Shown one piece after another: positions 13,301-20,922 of a stretch of 22,269 bases of DNA (positions within the stretch are counted from its first letter, which is position 1; each line of letters begins with the position of its first letter). Below the pieces are notes generated by a model. It did not search any database, was not told where the DNA came from, and saw only the letters and a program-made list of their open reading frames with translations. The DNA is from a virus. The translations under genes and the position numbers were made by a program. The DNA lies in the IMG/VR virus record IMGVR_UViG_3300029448_000491, positions 1-22,269 of that record; one strand, written 5' to 3'.

Positions 13301-13956
13301 AGATCCATAAGCTCCAAGTAAGGATGTCCGTCAATAACAACACCACAAGAAACGATAGGCTTCTTTAGGTAATTAGCACCATAAGACATCGCAATGTGAT
13401 TAATATCAACACCGCACCCTACGTTCATTCCGAAGAGGCGAGTATTAGGCCCAGCCAGCCAGTTAATATTAGCAATAGAGTGGCAATGACCGCTGACTGT
13501 AGACATTGCTCTGGATCTCGCTGCATTAAAGGCAGGATATTGTCCACCAGCCCCTGTCCCATGATGATAGAATACTCCATCAATGTCAAAAGAATAGTCC
13601 CACTCCCATTTAGGTGTTTGATACATTTCAGCATAATCCCTCAAATACATCTGAGGAATTCCTACTTCACTACTAAGTCTCATGACACGCTCATCATGAT
13701 TGCCAATGCAGACCATAGCTTTAGGGCATAGCCTTTTCCATTTAGCCATCTTTTCAAATGCTTCTTCAAATTCTTCTTTAGCATTTTTAGATTCAACGTG
13801 CTTTTTATGAAACGAAATGCTATGATGATCTAATACATCACCAATGAAAACTGTTGTGTCAGTCTTGTATTTTCTCTTAATTTTCTTTACGAACTCAAAG
13901 TACCCTTCTTTTTCAGCGGGTAAATGGAGGTCGCCAATTACTAAAACTCTACTCAT
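13297..13956 (-). CDS. Metallophosphoesterase
   Basis: A 219-residue calcineurin-like phosphoesterase. The metal-binding motifs are in order: GDLHLP (Asp9, His11), FIGDVLDHH (around residue 40), IGNHDERV (around 105), YHHGTG and SGHCHS. All ligands for a two-metal site are present. Substrates of phage members range from phosphoproteins to cyclic nucleotides and nucleic acid ends; the sequence does not decide. The ATG at 13956 has GAGG 7 nt upstream, and the preceding gene's stop lies 2 nt before it. Confidence 0.88.
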   Translation of the reverse strand: MSRVLVIGDLHLPAEKEGYFEFVKKIKRKYKTDTTVFIGDVLDHHSISFHKKHVESKNAKEEFEEAFEKMAKWKRLCPKAMVCIGNHDERVMRLSSEVGIPQMYLRDYAEMYQTPKWEWDYSFDIDGVFYHHGTGAGGQYPAFNAARSRAMSTVSGHCHSIANINWLAGPNTRLFGMNVGCGVDINHIAMSYGANYLKKPIVSCGVVIDGHPYLELMDL

Positions 13957-13958
13957 TA

Positions 13959-14201
13959 TTATACCTCATTAAGGTCTTCGTCTTCTTCAGAAGCGGGAAC
14001 AATCAATTGTAGATTAAACCCGTTAGACGGAGACACTTGTTGTTTAAGAAAAGAGTCAAACAAATTTGTTGTAAATATAGTCATCATCTGTTTGCAATTA
14101 AACTCTATACACATGTGCGTATCTTGAAGTTTTGCTAACTTAACAGCCTGATCTAAAGCAAGCTCCATTTCCCCTTCGTTTTCAACATGTAGGCATCCCA
14201 T
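13959..14201 (-). CDS. Unknown 80-aa protein with acidic C-terminus
   Basis: Unrecognised. It has an N-terminal helical stretch (EMELALDQAVKLAKLQDTH), a central KQMMTIFTTNLFDSFL and a tail EEDEDLNEV. The ATG at 14201 has AAGGGAG about 7 nt upstream and overlaps the preceding ORF by 20 nt. Small acidic proteins near the polymerase of T7-like phages sometimes bind host enzymes, but there is no motif here to support that. Confidence 0.65.
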   Translation of the reverse strand: MGCLHVENEGEMELALDQAVKLAKLQDTHMCIEFNCKQMMTIFTTNLFDSFLKQQVSPSNGFNLQLIVPASEEDEDLNEV

Positions 14202-14574
14202 CGTTTTCTCCCTTAAGCGTTGTGTAATTAATTATCATTCCCTTTGGAATGACGTTTACGCTACCTGTTTCTTCCGGTCCTACTGTATCTGTTACGGCAA
14301 TAAATTCTTCTGTCTCGTTTAATACAAAACCAATAGTATTCATAATTGGAGGAGAAGAATGACAATACTTCATAGCATCTTCTGCATACACCCACTCCGG
14401 TCCCCCGTGAGTAGCTGCGTCTTTCCACCTAATCCAGACCAATTTAGGAAAAGAGATAATCTGATTCAAGAACTCTATTGATTTCGAATCCTCCTCTTCC
14501 GGGGACAGAGGGGAGTGTAAGGTTCGAGTTTCTCTCGATCTCTTCTTTAAATACTTGTAGTTGGTTTTCTTCAT
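14182..14574 (-). CDS. Unknown protein overlapping the end of the RNA polymerase gene
   Basis: The convincing part of this frame is FPKLVWIRWKDAATHGGPEW and onward (VYAEDAMKYC, NTIGFVLNETEEFIAVTDT, VIPKGMIINY), a small beta-rich domain of a type I have seen in many T7-like phages without a known function. The start is unclear. ATG at 14574 would overlap the RNA polymerase end by 131 nt and has a poor ribosome site; a TTG at 14586 also exists. An AGAGGAGG lies near 14500 but has no good start codon at the right distance. The protein may therefore be shorter than given. Confidence 0.6.
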   Translation of the reverse strand: MKKTNYKYLKKRSRETRTLHSPLSPEEEDSKSIEFLNQIISFPKLVWIRWKDAATHGGPEWVYAEDAMKYCHSSPPIMNTIGFVLNETEEFIAVTDTVGPEETGSVNVIPKGMIINYTTLKGENDGMPTC

Positions 14575-16885
14575 GGATTTTAACAAATTCCTGTCTAGTT
14601 ATGTCTCTCATTCGTTGTACATAAGGAGCATGTACTCCATAAGAGTCATGAATAAAGGATAACATAAATATTCCTTCTTTTAATAGACGGTAAATAACCA
14701 AGAACATATGGGCTGCGTCTAATGAATGAATATAATTTGGTGCGATACTTAATACAGCTTTTCTTATGTCTACATCTTCTGTATAAGTATAGAAAGTTAG
14801 TTCTTTATGATTGAACAGGGAAGCTAGGCTTCTTCTGTTCTTTCGCATGTTATATGAATGCACTACCTTAAAACCACTTGGGGTAGTATATTCTATATGT
14901 TTATTGTCGTTGCCTAGTACTGTAGCGCACTCTTTAAGGAAGTCTTTTCCTTTGTTAGGCATTTCAAGTGTTTGTGATAAGGAAGATTGAATGGCCCGCG
15001 CAAGTTCTACAACTGCACCGCCTACTCTGTCTTTATCCACCCAATCAAGATGTCCTTCAGACTTAACATACTTTTGAATTCCATAAAAAGTAAGTCCATA
15101 AGAATCGCACATAGTAGGTCTTTTAGTAACTTCACGTTGAATACCATCAGACCAATAATCTAAAAACTCTTCATACCAATTAACAGTATCCTTATTATCA
15201 TAACAAACTTCAGTAGTTTTATTAGCTACAAATCCGTATAGATCTTCAGGAGATTTGTTGTCGTTCAGGTTCGTGAGTGTGGCCGTTAAGGAGTCGCGCA
15301 TGATGCCAGCCCAGTGTTGTGTACCATTGCATTTCCCGTCAATGTGTACATCAATCTGAGTTAGCCCGTCTGTTCTACATAGATCAAAGATTACCTTTAA
15401 CCTAGTGAAAGAAGGATTCTTTTTCTTTTTATCCGAAAGCCATTCTTTGTTAGTGTAAGGGTCTTTGTTGATAGCCTCAAACATTTCCATGTTATCGTCT
15501 ACCCACTTAACCCTGTCATCTAACGTAAACTTGTCTTGATCAAACAAGTTAGCTAGATAAACCTTTAGCCAAAACAATCCTTCTTCTGTTTGTTCAACAG
15601 ATTCAGCGAATTGTATTAATGACAAATCAAAGTCAGAGCCTTGACAGCACAGTAACTCGCAAGTTCCGTAGCCTCTTCCTCTAAAGTCAAGAGTGTAAGG
15701 CATATAGAACATTGATTCTTTACTTAATTGATCAGCTAAATCAAGGCGGACTAACATCCTAGCTCGTTTCTGCTCCCCCTTGAACCAATCACCCCAAGCT
15801 TCTTCTTTCCTTTGACACCACTTAGCTTGATCTTCTTTTAATCCATCAAGAGGATACTCTTCTTGGAATTCAAAACCAGAGAAATCATAAGCTGGTAGAT
15901 TACCTAGTTTAGTGTTAGCCTTAAAAAGATTAGTCATTACTTCTAATACTTTTTGATTAACCGTCCACTCGGTATTACCCATAGCATTCAATCCTTCTAA
16001 TACCAAAGGAGAAGGTTCAGAAAACTTTTGTTCTCTTCTTTCTTCTCCATAGTAATTAGAAAGAAATCTATGAACTACTTCTTTTCTAAGGTATGGTGTA
16101 AGATATCCTCCGCTCCGCTCCATTGTATGGGGAACAGGAGGAACAAGCATAGGTCTAAAGATTAATTCAGTAGTCTCTAGACTCTTATGTCTTTTATATA
16201 ATTCTTTGATAATCTTTTGATCTAAAGATACATGGAGTTTTTTAATCCAACGCTTACCAGATTTTTGTATTATTCTATTAGTTTGAACAACACTACTTTT
16301 TTCTGCGATGCGTAACATGTGATGACCAAAATCTTCTTGTTGCTTTAAGGTCATCTTAGGAATTTCAGAGACTTTCTTTACAAAAGCCATACATCTTTTA
16401 GGAGACCAGTTTTTAATAAACTTAGACTGTCTTTCCCAGTCTCCTTTGAAATCTTTTTTAGCTTGTTGATATGCTACAATAGCTACAGCATCTTTTGCTA
16501 TAGATCTACATACCGTTTGTGCTAACGGGGGAGAGTGAGGGAACGTATCGTTTTTAAACCCAAAGTACCCGTTAGATAACCAGCATTTAATCAAGCACCT
16601 TACTGTTAGGTCTGCCATTTTTCTGGCACCTAAAACAATTAAGGGGTGAACCCATGCTGGAGTCTTTTTACATGCTGTTGTTTTATCAATCCACTCTTGA
16701 TAGAATGGTTCAAGATATTCAATTGCAGAGTCTAACAATTGCTGCTCTGGGATCCCCTCATCTGGAGCGCGAGTGTACTCTTTCCAGTACTTGTCCTTGC
16801 CGCCCATCAGCATCGCCTGTTCGGCTTGTAGCTGTCGTTCGGTAAGAACCTCTTGTTCTTCAGATGTAAGGGTATCCCAGAGCAT
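14444..16885 (-). CDS. Single-subunit DNA-dependent RNA polymerase, T7-like
   Basis: An 813-residue polymerase, slightly shorter than T7 (883). Visible signatures are MPYTLDFRGRGYGTCELLCC, VHIDGKCNGTQHWAGIMRD (Asp516, matching T7 Asp537), KRPTMCDSYGLTFYGIQKYV (Lys588 and Tyr596, matching T7 Lys631 and Tyr639) and IAPNYIHSLDAAHMF with FIHDSYG (His746 and Asp747, matching T7 His811 and Asp812). All catalytic residues are intact. It transcribes the phage genome from its own promoters, which I could not identify. The ATG at 16885 has AGAGGAC 7 nt upstream, partly inside a possible hairpin. The C-terminus ends SDYLFS instead of T7's FAFA. Confidence 0.96.
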   Translation of the reverse strand: MLWDTLTSEEQEVLTERQLQAEQAMLMGGKDKYWKEYTRAPDEGIPEQQLLDSAIEYLEPFYQEWIDKTTACKKTPAWVHPLIVLGARKMADLTVRCLIKCWLSNGYFGFKNDTFPHSPPLAQTVCRSIAKDAVAIVAYQQAKKDFKGDWERQSKFIKNWSPKRCMAFVKKVSEIPKMTLKQQEDFGHHMLRIAEKSSVVQTNRIIQKSGKRWIKKLHVSLDQKIIKELYKRHKSLETTELIFRPMLVPPVPHTMERSGGYLTPYLRKEVVHRFLSNYYGEERREQKFSEPSPLVLEGLNAMGNTEWTVNQKVLEVMTNLFKANTKLGNLPAYDFSGFEFQEEYPLDGLKEDQAKWCQRKEEAWGDWFKGEQKRARMLVRLDLADQLSKESMFYMPYTLDFRGRGYGTCELLCCQGSDFDLSLIQFAESVEQTEEGLFWLKVYLANLFDQDKFTLDDRVKWVDDNMEMFEAINKDPYTNKEWLSDKKKKNPSFTRLKVIFDLCRTDGLTQIDVHIDGKCNGTQHWAGIMRDSLTATLTNLNDNKSPEDLYGFVANKTTEVCYDNKDTVNWYEEFLDYWSDGIQREVTKRPTMCDSYGLTFYGIQKYVKSEGHLDWVDKDRVGGAVVELARAIQSSLSQTLEMPNKGKDFLKECATVLGNDNKHIEYTTPSGFKVVHSYNMRKNRRSLASLFNHKELTFYTYTEDVDIRKAVLSIAPNYIHSLDAAHMFLVIYRLLKEGIFMLSFIHDSYGVHAPYVQRMRDITRQEFVKIHEENQLQVFKEEIERNSNLTLPSVPGRGGFEINRVLESDYLFS

Positions 16886-16891
16886 TGCAAT

Positions 16892-16925
16892 GTCCTCTAC
16901 TACTCACCCAATTATTCGGGTAGAG
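16892..16925 (-). promoter_or_regulatory. Possible hairpin covering the RNA polymerase ribosome site
   Basis: In the 52-nt leader, minus-strand CTCTAC (16925-16920) can pair with GTAGAG (16900-16895), and ACCC with GGGT inside. The 3' arm includes part of the AGAGGAC ribosome site of the RNA polymerase. Folding would hide that site. T7 has an RNase III site upstream of gene 1, so processing here is also possible. Short stems; low certainty. Confidence 0.35.
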
Positions 16926-16937
16926 TTATTAAGAATG

Positions 16938-17945
16938 TCAGACAGACATAGCCATCTTCATGACTTGGCTGGAAGAATCCGCAGCCTTACCAATAAGATT
17001 GTTATGAATACGACTATTATCTGACATCTTACGACCCCGGCTACCTTCACGATGCTGAAGCCAATTCGTTACAGCATTGGCAGCAGTCCAAGCGGTAGGC
17101 CTGAGACCATGCTCTGATCGCTCACCATCAAATACCTGCGACCACTCAGCCAAGGTTTGAGCGGCCTTGATAGTAGCTCTCTCTTCCTTTTCGGTAGTAG
17201 GATTAGCGGTAAAGGGTTCCTGAAGCTCAGTGTATACCCTAACCCAGAAGTTCTGGATGTCGGCGGTATTCATAAACTTACTATTAAGAATCTGAACCTT
17301 ATCTTGGAACATGCTACCAGTTTCACGGAATCTCTTGAGAGCGCGGCGAAGATCAGCAATCTTCTCTGTCATCTCTCCGGTATGCTTGATACGGTAGAGA
17401 TTACGGCCACCCTGAGAGAGAGCCATATTCAGAGTGTTAGCACAAACAACCCGAACGCTAGTCGGAAGACCACTGAGCGAGAGGGTTCCGTTGAAGCTGT
17501 TAAAAAGCCCCAGATATTGAGTAACACTATCATTTTCACTACCAACATCAAAGGTATCTCCTCGAAGCATGATATAGATCTTCTTGTTATTGTCGAGACT
17601 ACCTGCTGTCTCAACTCGAACATCAGCACCAAGCTCGTAAGCAATATCAAACAGTTCCTCATTCTGAACAACCTGATAGCTTGGAGAGACAAGACCAAGA
17701 ATGTCACCAGTATCCTGACGGATAGTAGCTACATTCTTAGTGCTGATAGCGTCTTCAATTTCACCATCCTCATTCTCATACTCAGCAATGATACTAGGAG
17801 ACTTAACAACCTTCCAGTCAAGGCCTGAGAGGCGAAGAGCCTCAGCAGGAGACGGAGAGTGTTCGACAACAGTACCAAGACCGTGCCAAGCAGGCTGACC
17901 ATTAGCGTACATAGCGGTATCATTTTCATACATTTCGTGTGACAT
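16938..17945 (-). CDS. DUF932 phage/plasmid-like protein
   Basis: A 335-residue member of the DUF932 (phage/plasmid-like, TIGR03299) family. Marks are PAWHGLGTVVEHSPSPAEAL near the N-terminus, VSPSYQVVQNEELFD, a central FNSFNG and TSVRVVCANTLNMAL, followed by a helical C-terminal half. Family members are common in phages and plasmids and have no established biochemical function; some lie near replication genes. Here it comes directly before the RNA polymerase. The ATG at 17945 is preceded by a stop 3 nt away. Length is typical of the family. Confidence 0.82.
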   Translation of the reverse strand: MSHEMYENDTAMYANGQPAWHGLGTVVEHSPSPAEALRLSGLDWKVVKSPSIIAEYENEDGEIEDAISTKNVATIRQDTGDILGLVSPSYQVVQNEELFDIAYELGADVRVETAGSLDNNKKIYIMLRGDTFDVGSENDSVTQYLGLFNSFNGTLSLSGLPTSVRVVCANTLNMALSQGGRNLYRIKHTGEMTEKIADLRRALKRFRETGSMFQDKVQILNSKFMNTADIQNFWVRVYTELQEPFTANPTTEKEERATIKAAQTLAEWSQVFDGERSEHGLRPTAWTAANAVTNWLQHREGSRGRKMSDNSRIHNNLIGKAADSSSQVMKMAMSV

Positions 17946-17948
17946 ACT

Positions 17949-18218
17949 TTATTTTCCTTCTGTAATTTTGTTTACATAAAAACTAAGGGGATACCAATCA
18001 GATCCTTTTCTGATCCATCCACTATTATATTCGTCAATTAATTCTTTACTTTTCAATTCCATTACCATCTTTTGTTCGTTAGATAGTTCAGGACAATTTA
18101 GGCAATCTATTCTAGGCCACCCACAATTACACAGCGATTGCCTGCCAAGATGTGGGGAAGAGAGGTCTGATGATTTCTCCAATTGATTTAGCGTAAGTTT
18201 GTATTTCCGATTGAGCAT
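17949..18218 (-). CDS. Unknown small Cys-rich protein
   Basis: Starting at ATG 18218, which has AGGACGGA 9 nt upstream, the product is 89 residues. It has a compact CNCGWPRIDCLNC cluster with four cysteines spaced for zinc binding, then a helical ELSNEQKMVMELKSKELIDE and an aromatic end (WYPLSFYV). A longer start at 18260 is possible. It overlaps the ThyX end by 92 nt in another frame, which is long for this genome. The Cys cluster lies just downstream of the overlap and looks genuine. Confidence 0.55.
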   Translation of the reverse strand: MLNRKYKLTLNQLEKSSDLSSPHLGRQSLCNCGWPRIDCLNCPELSNEQKMVMELKSKELIDEYNSGWIRKGSDWYPLSFYVNKITEGK

Positions 18219-18852
18219 GAGAGTCCGTCCTAAGTTTATAAAATCTAGCATAAGCCGCAAGGCTACCTGTCCAATACCATGTTGTCATCATTCCCTGAGG
18301 AAGTACAAACCTCGCTTGCTCAGGGCATACACCCTTAATAATCATAGTGTTGTATGCAGCCAATCCTAGCTGACACGCCTCTTTATATTCTTTATTAAGG
18401 ATAATAGAATCATCTAGATCAAAGTCATCACCACTACCTTGTTTGATGTTTCCTTCTGGTTTCTTTTTCCAGCTAGGCATAAAGAAGGTAGGAGTATTCT
18501 TAACGTATCGTCTAGAAATTTCGTTCTCAACAAAGCCTTGCTTATGTTTAAAGAACTGAGTTCTAATAGGAACAGGAGCCGTTATTCTTAGTGTAATAGA
18601 CGTATGAGCAAAAGGTGTCCAATGGCTGTGTTTAGCCAAGTATTTAATTAGCTTAACATCTTTATCACTAAGCTTGTGAAACTCTGATTCAGGAGGGACA
18701 TGCCCCACGAACCGACTCATAGCTTCCCTATCAATCTCCCATTCAGATTCTTTATCATGAGATACTCTAGCAGCGTTGACTACAGACAAATCTGTACCCA
18801 TGTGATCTACATATTCTACATCATTCGAGATCATCAGGCGGTTCCATTCCAT
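18127..18852 (-). CDS. thyX: Flavin-dependent thymidylate synthase
   Basis: A ThyX enzyme, which methylates dUMP to dTMP using FAD and methylene-tetrahydrofolate. Marks are AKHSHWTPFAHTSITLRI, the substrate loop KHKQGFVENEISRRY, GVCPEQARFVLPQGMMTTWY and the C-terminal LRTDSHAQSEI with the dUMP-binding Arg. The classical RHRxxSxNExSxRY is altered: both Arg are Lys and the Ser position is not kept, a variant I associate with phage ThyX. ATG at 18852 or 18834 are both possible starts; 18855 would be TTG. It belongs with NrdJ and the deaminase-like protein in dNTP supply. Confidence 0.92.
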   Translation of the reverse strand: MEWNRLMISNDVEYVDHMGTDLSVVNAARVSHDKESEWEIDREAMSRFVGHVPPESEFHKLSDKDVKLIKYLAKHSHWTPFAHTSITLRITAPVPIRTQFFKHKQGFVENEISRRYVKNTPTFFMPSWKKKPEGNIKQGSGDDFDLDDSIILNKEYKEACQLGLAAYNTMIIKGVCPEQARFVLPQGMMTTWYWTGSLAAYARFYKLRTDSHAQSEIQTYAKSIGEIIRPLFPTSWQAIAV

Positions 18853-19180
18853 CAAGTTCTTGGACTACAAGGTCAATAACAGATTTACTGTAGGCTCTCC
18901 AGACTACATCCATACCGTTAAAGATCTCTACATCATACCTCTCATAGTCTTCTGAATCAAACGAGCCAATTTCTTCGCCGTCTTCATCATACACAGTGAA
19001 GTCTAGGATATAATAATCAACCCATTCATAGTCCCACTGTTCTTCAGTACCAAAGGCATGATCAAAACTATTATCAACGTGTTGCCATTCAACTTCAATC
19101 CTAACATTTACAACTCTTGTCTTGCCGTTGTGATGCTTAAAGTCGAGATCATCGAGATCATGTACAGTTACAGTTTCCAT
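18821..19180 (-). CDS. Unknown acidic 119-aa protein
   Basis: Rich in Asp, Glu and aromatic residues, for example TEEQWDYEWVDYYILDFTVY and DEDGEEIGSFDSEDYERYDV, with an expected beta-rich fold and high negative charge. The ATG at 19180 overlaps the upstream stop as TAATG. It overlaps ThyX by about 30 nt. Acidic early proteins in T7-like phages can mimic DNA or bind host enzymes, but that is only suggested by composition. Confidence 0.7.
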   Translation of the reverse strand: METVTVHDLDDLDFKHHNGKTRVVNVRIEVEWQHVDNSFDHAFGTEEQWDYEWVDYYILDFTVYDEDGEEIGSFDSEDYERYDVEIFNGMDVVWRAYSKSVIDLVVQELDGMEPPDDLE

Positions 19181-19392
19181 TAGCTTACCCAATCAATATC
19201 ACCAGAGTTTTTCTTAGGCTTAGGTTCTGATTTCTTATCCACAAAGAGATCCCTAAGAGTTTTCTTACAGAACATCTTACAAACAGGATTATTGTCAATG
19301 TCAATCCTGTTTGTTTTACAATAGCGAATCCATTCTTCATACAAGGATTCTGTCACGGCTTCGAGAATAACTTTCTTATTAGATCTGCCCAT
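19180..19392 (-). CDS. Unknown small basic protein
   Basis: A 70-residue protein, basic at both ends, with LEAVTESLYEEWIRYCKTNR and NNPVCKMFCKKTLRDLF in the middle and a Lys/Pro-rich tail. It has three cysteines but no clear zinc motif. The start at 19392 overlaps the preceding gene by 14 nt, and the end is coupled to the next gene as TAATG. No family recognised. Confidence 0.68.
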   Translation of the reverse strand: MGRSNKKVILEAVTESLYEEWIRYCKTNRIDIDNNPVCKMFCKKTLRDLFVDKKSEPKPKKNSGDIDWVS

Positions 19393-19600
19393 ACTGTTCT
19401 TTCATACCTTTCTTAAGCTTGATTTCAATAGTCTTGAGTTCTTCATACATATCTTCAAACGTACCACATGCTGTGATATGTCTATGCTTCTTCCCTTGCC
19501 ACACATAGTAAAACCACTTGTTGGATCCGGTGCAAACCTGTATAACATCTTCAGGCTGATCAGGGAGAGGAAGGGAGCTATCAGTGAATAGAATTTTCAT
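19379..19600 (-). CDS. Unknown 73-aa protein
   Basis: Starts MKILFTDSSLPLPDQPEDVI and continues with NKWFYYVWQGKKHRHITACG, which suggests two or three beta strands, then a Lys-rich helix. The ATG at 19600 overlaps the preceding stop as TAATG. The fold looks compact and soluble. No recognised motif. Confidence 0.68.
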   Translation of the reverse strand: MKILFTDSSLPLPDQPEDVIQVCTGSNKWFYYVWQGKKHRHITACGTFEDMYEELKTIEIKLKKGMKEQYGQI

Positions 19601-19767
19601 TATGCATCCTTCTTAATAAGAGGAAAGAGTTCATACTGGTGTCCATATTCCAGTGCAGGAATGTCAGCAATATAATCTAAAGCTTCTTGGTTAGTATTAA
19701 AGGGACCATGCAAAGCGATTCCCTTCTGCATATTACCCGTCACTATTACCCAACTCTTGATCTTCAC
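19600..19767 (-). CDS. Unknown small protein, start uncertain
   Basis: The plausible part is SWVIVTGNMQKGIALHGPF followed by NQEALDYIADIP and a short end (ELFPLIKKDA). This pattern, a WxVIxG strand then a GPF turn and an EA helix, recurs in small phage proteins of unknown role. I place the start at the GTG at 19767, since the frame further upstream lies inside the neighbouring ORF. ATG at 19818 and ATG at 19731 (2 nt after the previous stop) are alternatives, and 19878 is an upper limit. Confidence 0.55.
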   Translation of the reverse strand: MKIKSWVIVTGNMQKGIALHGPFNTNQEALDYIADIPALEYGHQYELFPLIKKDA

Positions 19768-19897
19768 ACCATTGAAGCCACTCAAGGTAGTCTGCTGATC
19801 GTACATCAAAGTATTCATATCTAAGATCTTTATCCAATTGTTTAGGTGATGAAAGGGAAAGCCACAGTTTATGATCAAGGTGATCTACATCATTCAT
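19733..19897 (-). CDS. Unknown 54-aa protein
   Basis: The ATG at 19897 overlaps the preceding stop by 8 nt and has GAGG about 10 nt upstream. The protein is hydrophilic, with LDHKLWLSLSSPKQLDKDLR and an aromatic, acidic segment (ADYLEWLQWCEDQ). No recognised family. Its end overlaps the next frame by 35 nt if that gene starts at the GTG. Confidence 0.6.
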   Translation of the reverse strand: MNDVDHLDHKLWLSLSSPKQLDKDLRYEYFDVRSADYLEWLQWCEDQELGNSDG

Positions 19898-20147
19898 CTT
19901 CGTCATCCTCTTCTTCGGTTTCATAGTTATCTACAAACAACTCTACAGTTTCTTTGGTCAAGCAAGGGACACTGAGTCTAAAGTAATTCTCTGCAATTGA
20001 TACCATATCCCAATGAAAGTTATCATAAAGATCAGTCAGCAGGTCATCAATATCCTCAATGCCATCAAGCTGATCTCCATAGTCTTCACGAAGAAGATCG
20101 GTAATAGCATCTTGAAGTTCTTGTTCGAGGCATACAACAGTAGTCAT
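19890..20147 (-). CDS. Unknown 85-aa acidic protein
   Basis: Strongly acidic and helical (LREDYGDQLDGIEDIDDLLT, NFHWDMVSIAENYF), ending in EEEDDEDE. The gene lies among a run of early acidic ORFs. The ATG at 20147 follows the preceding stop by 5 nt. Charge and size resemble phage proteins that mimic DNA or titrate host factors, but no motif shows it. Confidence 0.68.
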   Translation of the reverse strand: MTTVVCLEQELQDAITDLLREDYGDQLDGIEDIDDLLTDLYDNFHWDMVSIAENYFRLSVPCLTKETVELFVDNYETEEEDDEDE

Positions 20148-20152
20148 AGTAA

Positions 20153-20587
20153 TTAATCCTTTACGAGAGTTTTAAGGGCATCAACAAACGTGTTATTATT
20201 AGCATCAGTAATCTTAGGAGAGTAGTTCTTACAGACATCATACTCTAGTTCAGGACATCTCTGATGCAACACAGCAAACCTATCATGAGCATCTTGGATA
20301 TCACCAAGAAAGTCTAAGTTCTTTTTATTTGGTTCCATATAAATATATCTAAAGATTTCCATGCCGATGACAGACACAGATTGGTAATCCGAGTTGTCAT
20401 TATTCTTATCAAAGAACTTGTCAGAATTCCTAGACTTACTGGCAAGGAAACCAATAGCACAGTAACGACAGTCATCACCATCTGTTCTATATCTACATTC
20501 ACCAGTATTCTCAATACCAAACTGGTTCTTTTGTCGGACATAGTAATCAATAACAAGGTTTACAATACGCTCTTTATTCATCTTCAT
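20153..20587 (-). CDS. Unknown 144-aa protein
   Basis: I chose ATG at 20587 because AAGGAA lies 7-8 nt upstream; the frame continues further but has no ribosome site. The N-terminal helix KERIVNLVIDYYVRQKNQFG is followed by TGECRYRTDGDDCRYCAIGF, a Cys-containing segment that may bind metal, and a C-terminal half rich in charged residues. I do not recognise the family. It overlaps the upstream gene by 14 nt. Confidence 0.65.
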   Translation of the reverse strand: MKMNKERIVNLVIDYYVRQKNQFGIENTGECRYRTDGDDCRYCAIGFLASKSRNSDKFFDKNNDNSDYQSVSVIGMEIFRYIYMEPNKKNLDFLGDIQDAHDRFAVLHQRCPELEYDVCKNYSPKITDANNNTFVDALKTLVKD

Positions 20588-20753
20588 TGTTTTGTTCCTT
20601 ACGAATTCTTTCTTGTACCCAATCAGGAAGCTCACCATACTCTTCCCAAAACTCTGCCCATCCCTCTATAGCCTCATCATCGAGGCCACAGAGATCGGGG
20701 TTATCATCATCATAGTTATCTTCGTTGTCTGGATCTAGGTATTCTACCATCAT
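20574..20753 (-). CDS. Unknown small, very acidic protein
   Basis: Starting at ATG 20753, which has AAGGAA about 7 nt upstream, the product is 59 residues and almost a third Asp/Glu. It has YLDPDNEDNYDDDNPDLCGL, then GWAEFWEEYGELPDWVQERI. The aromatic and acidic mixture recalls DNA-mimic or anti-host proteins of T7-like early regions, as an analogy only. A frame start at 20822 lacks support. Confidence 0.62.
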   Translation of the reverse strand: MMVEYLDPDNEDNYDDDNPDLCGLDDEAIEGWAEFWEEYGELPDWVQERIRKEQNNEDE

Positions 20754-20922
20754 TTTTATATTCCTTAATTTCGTAGTTTTGTGATACGAAATTTTTCTTA
20801 AGGTCTCTCTGCGCCGCAGCAACAGAAGGATATAACATAACAGTTCGGTCGCTGTCTAAAACCCAGCTTGGTTCTGTTAACGACTTATCATCAATACATA
20901 AAAGAGCGTATTTAGTACTCAT
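20716..20922 (-). CDS. Unknown 68-aa protein
   Basis: It begins MSTKYALLCIDDKSLTEPSW, with strands around SDRTVMLYPSVAAAQRDLKK, and ends in a basic RIPRSRQRR tail. The ATG overlaps the end of the sigma-like gene by 11 nt. No family recognised. Confidence 0.65.
   Translation of the reverse strand: MSTKYALLCIDDKSLTEPSWVLDSDRTVMLYPSVAAAQRDLKKNFVSQNYEIKEYKNDGRIPRSRQRR

Noticed and set aside
413-16937. Recognisable promoters for the phage RNA polymerase
   Set aside because: I looked for a shared 18-23 nt motif in the short intergenic gaps and found no convincing recurrence; most gaps are too short. A motif search over the whole genome would be needed.
17157-17828. 223-aa plus-strand open frame
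   Set aside because: It is exactly antisense to the DUF932 gene, has no ribosome site, and its protein is low-complexity Ser/Ile/Leu-rich with no motif.
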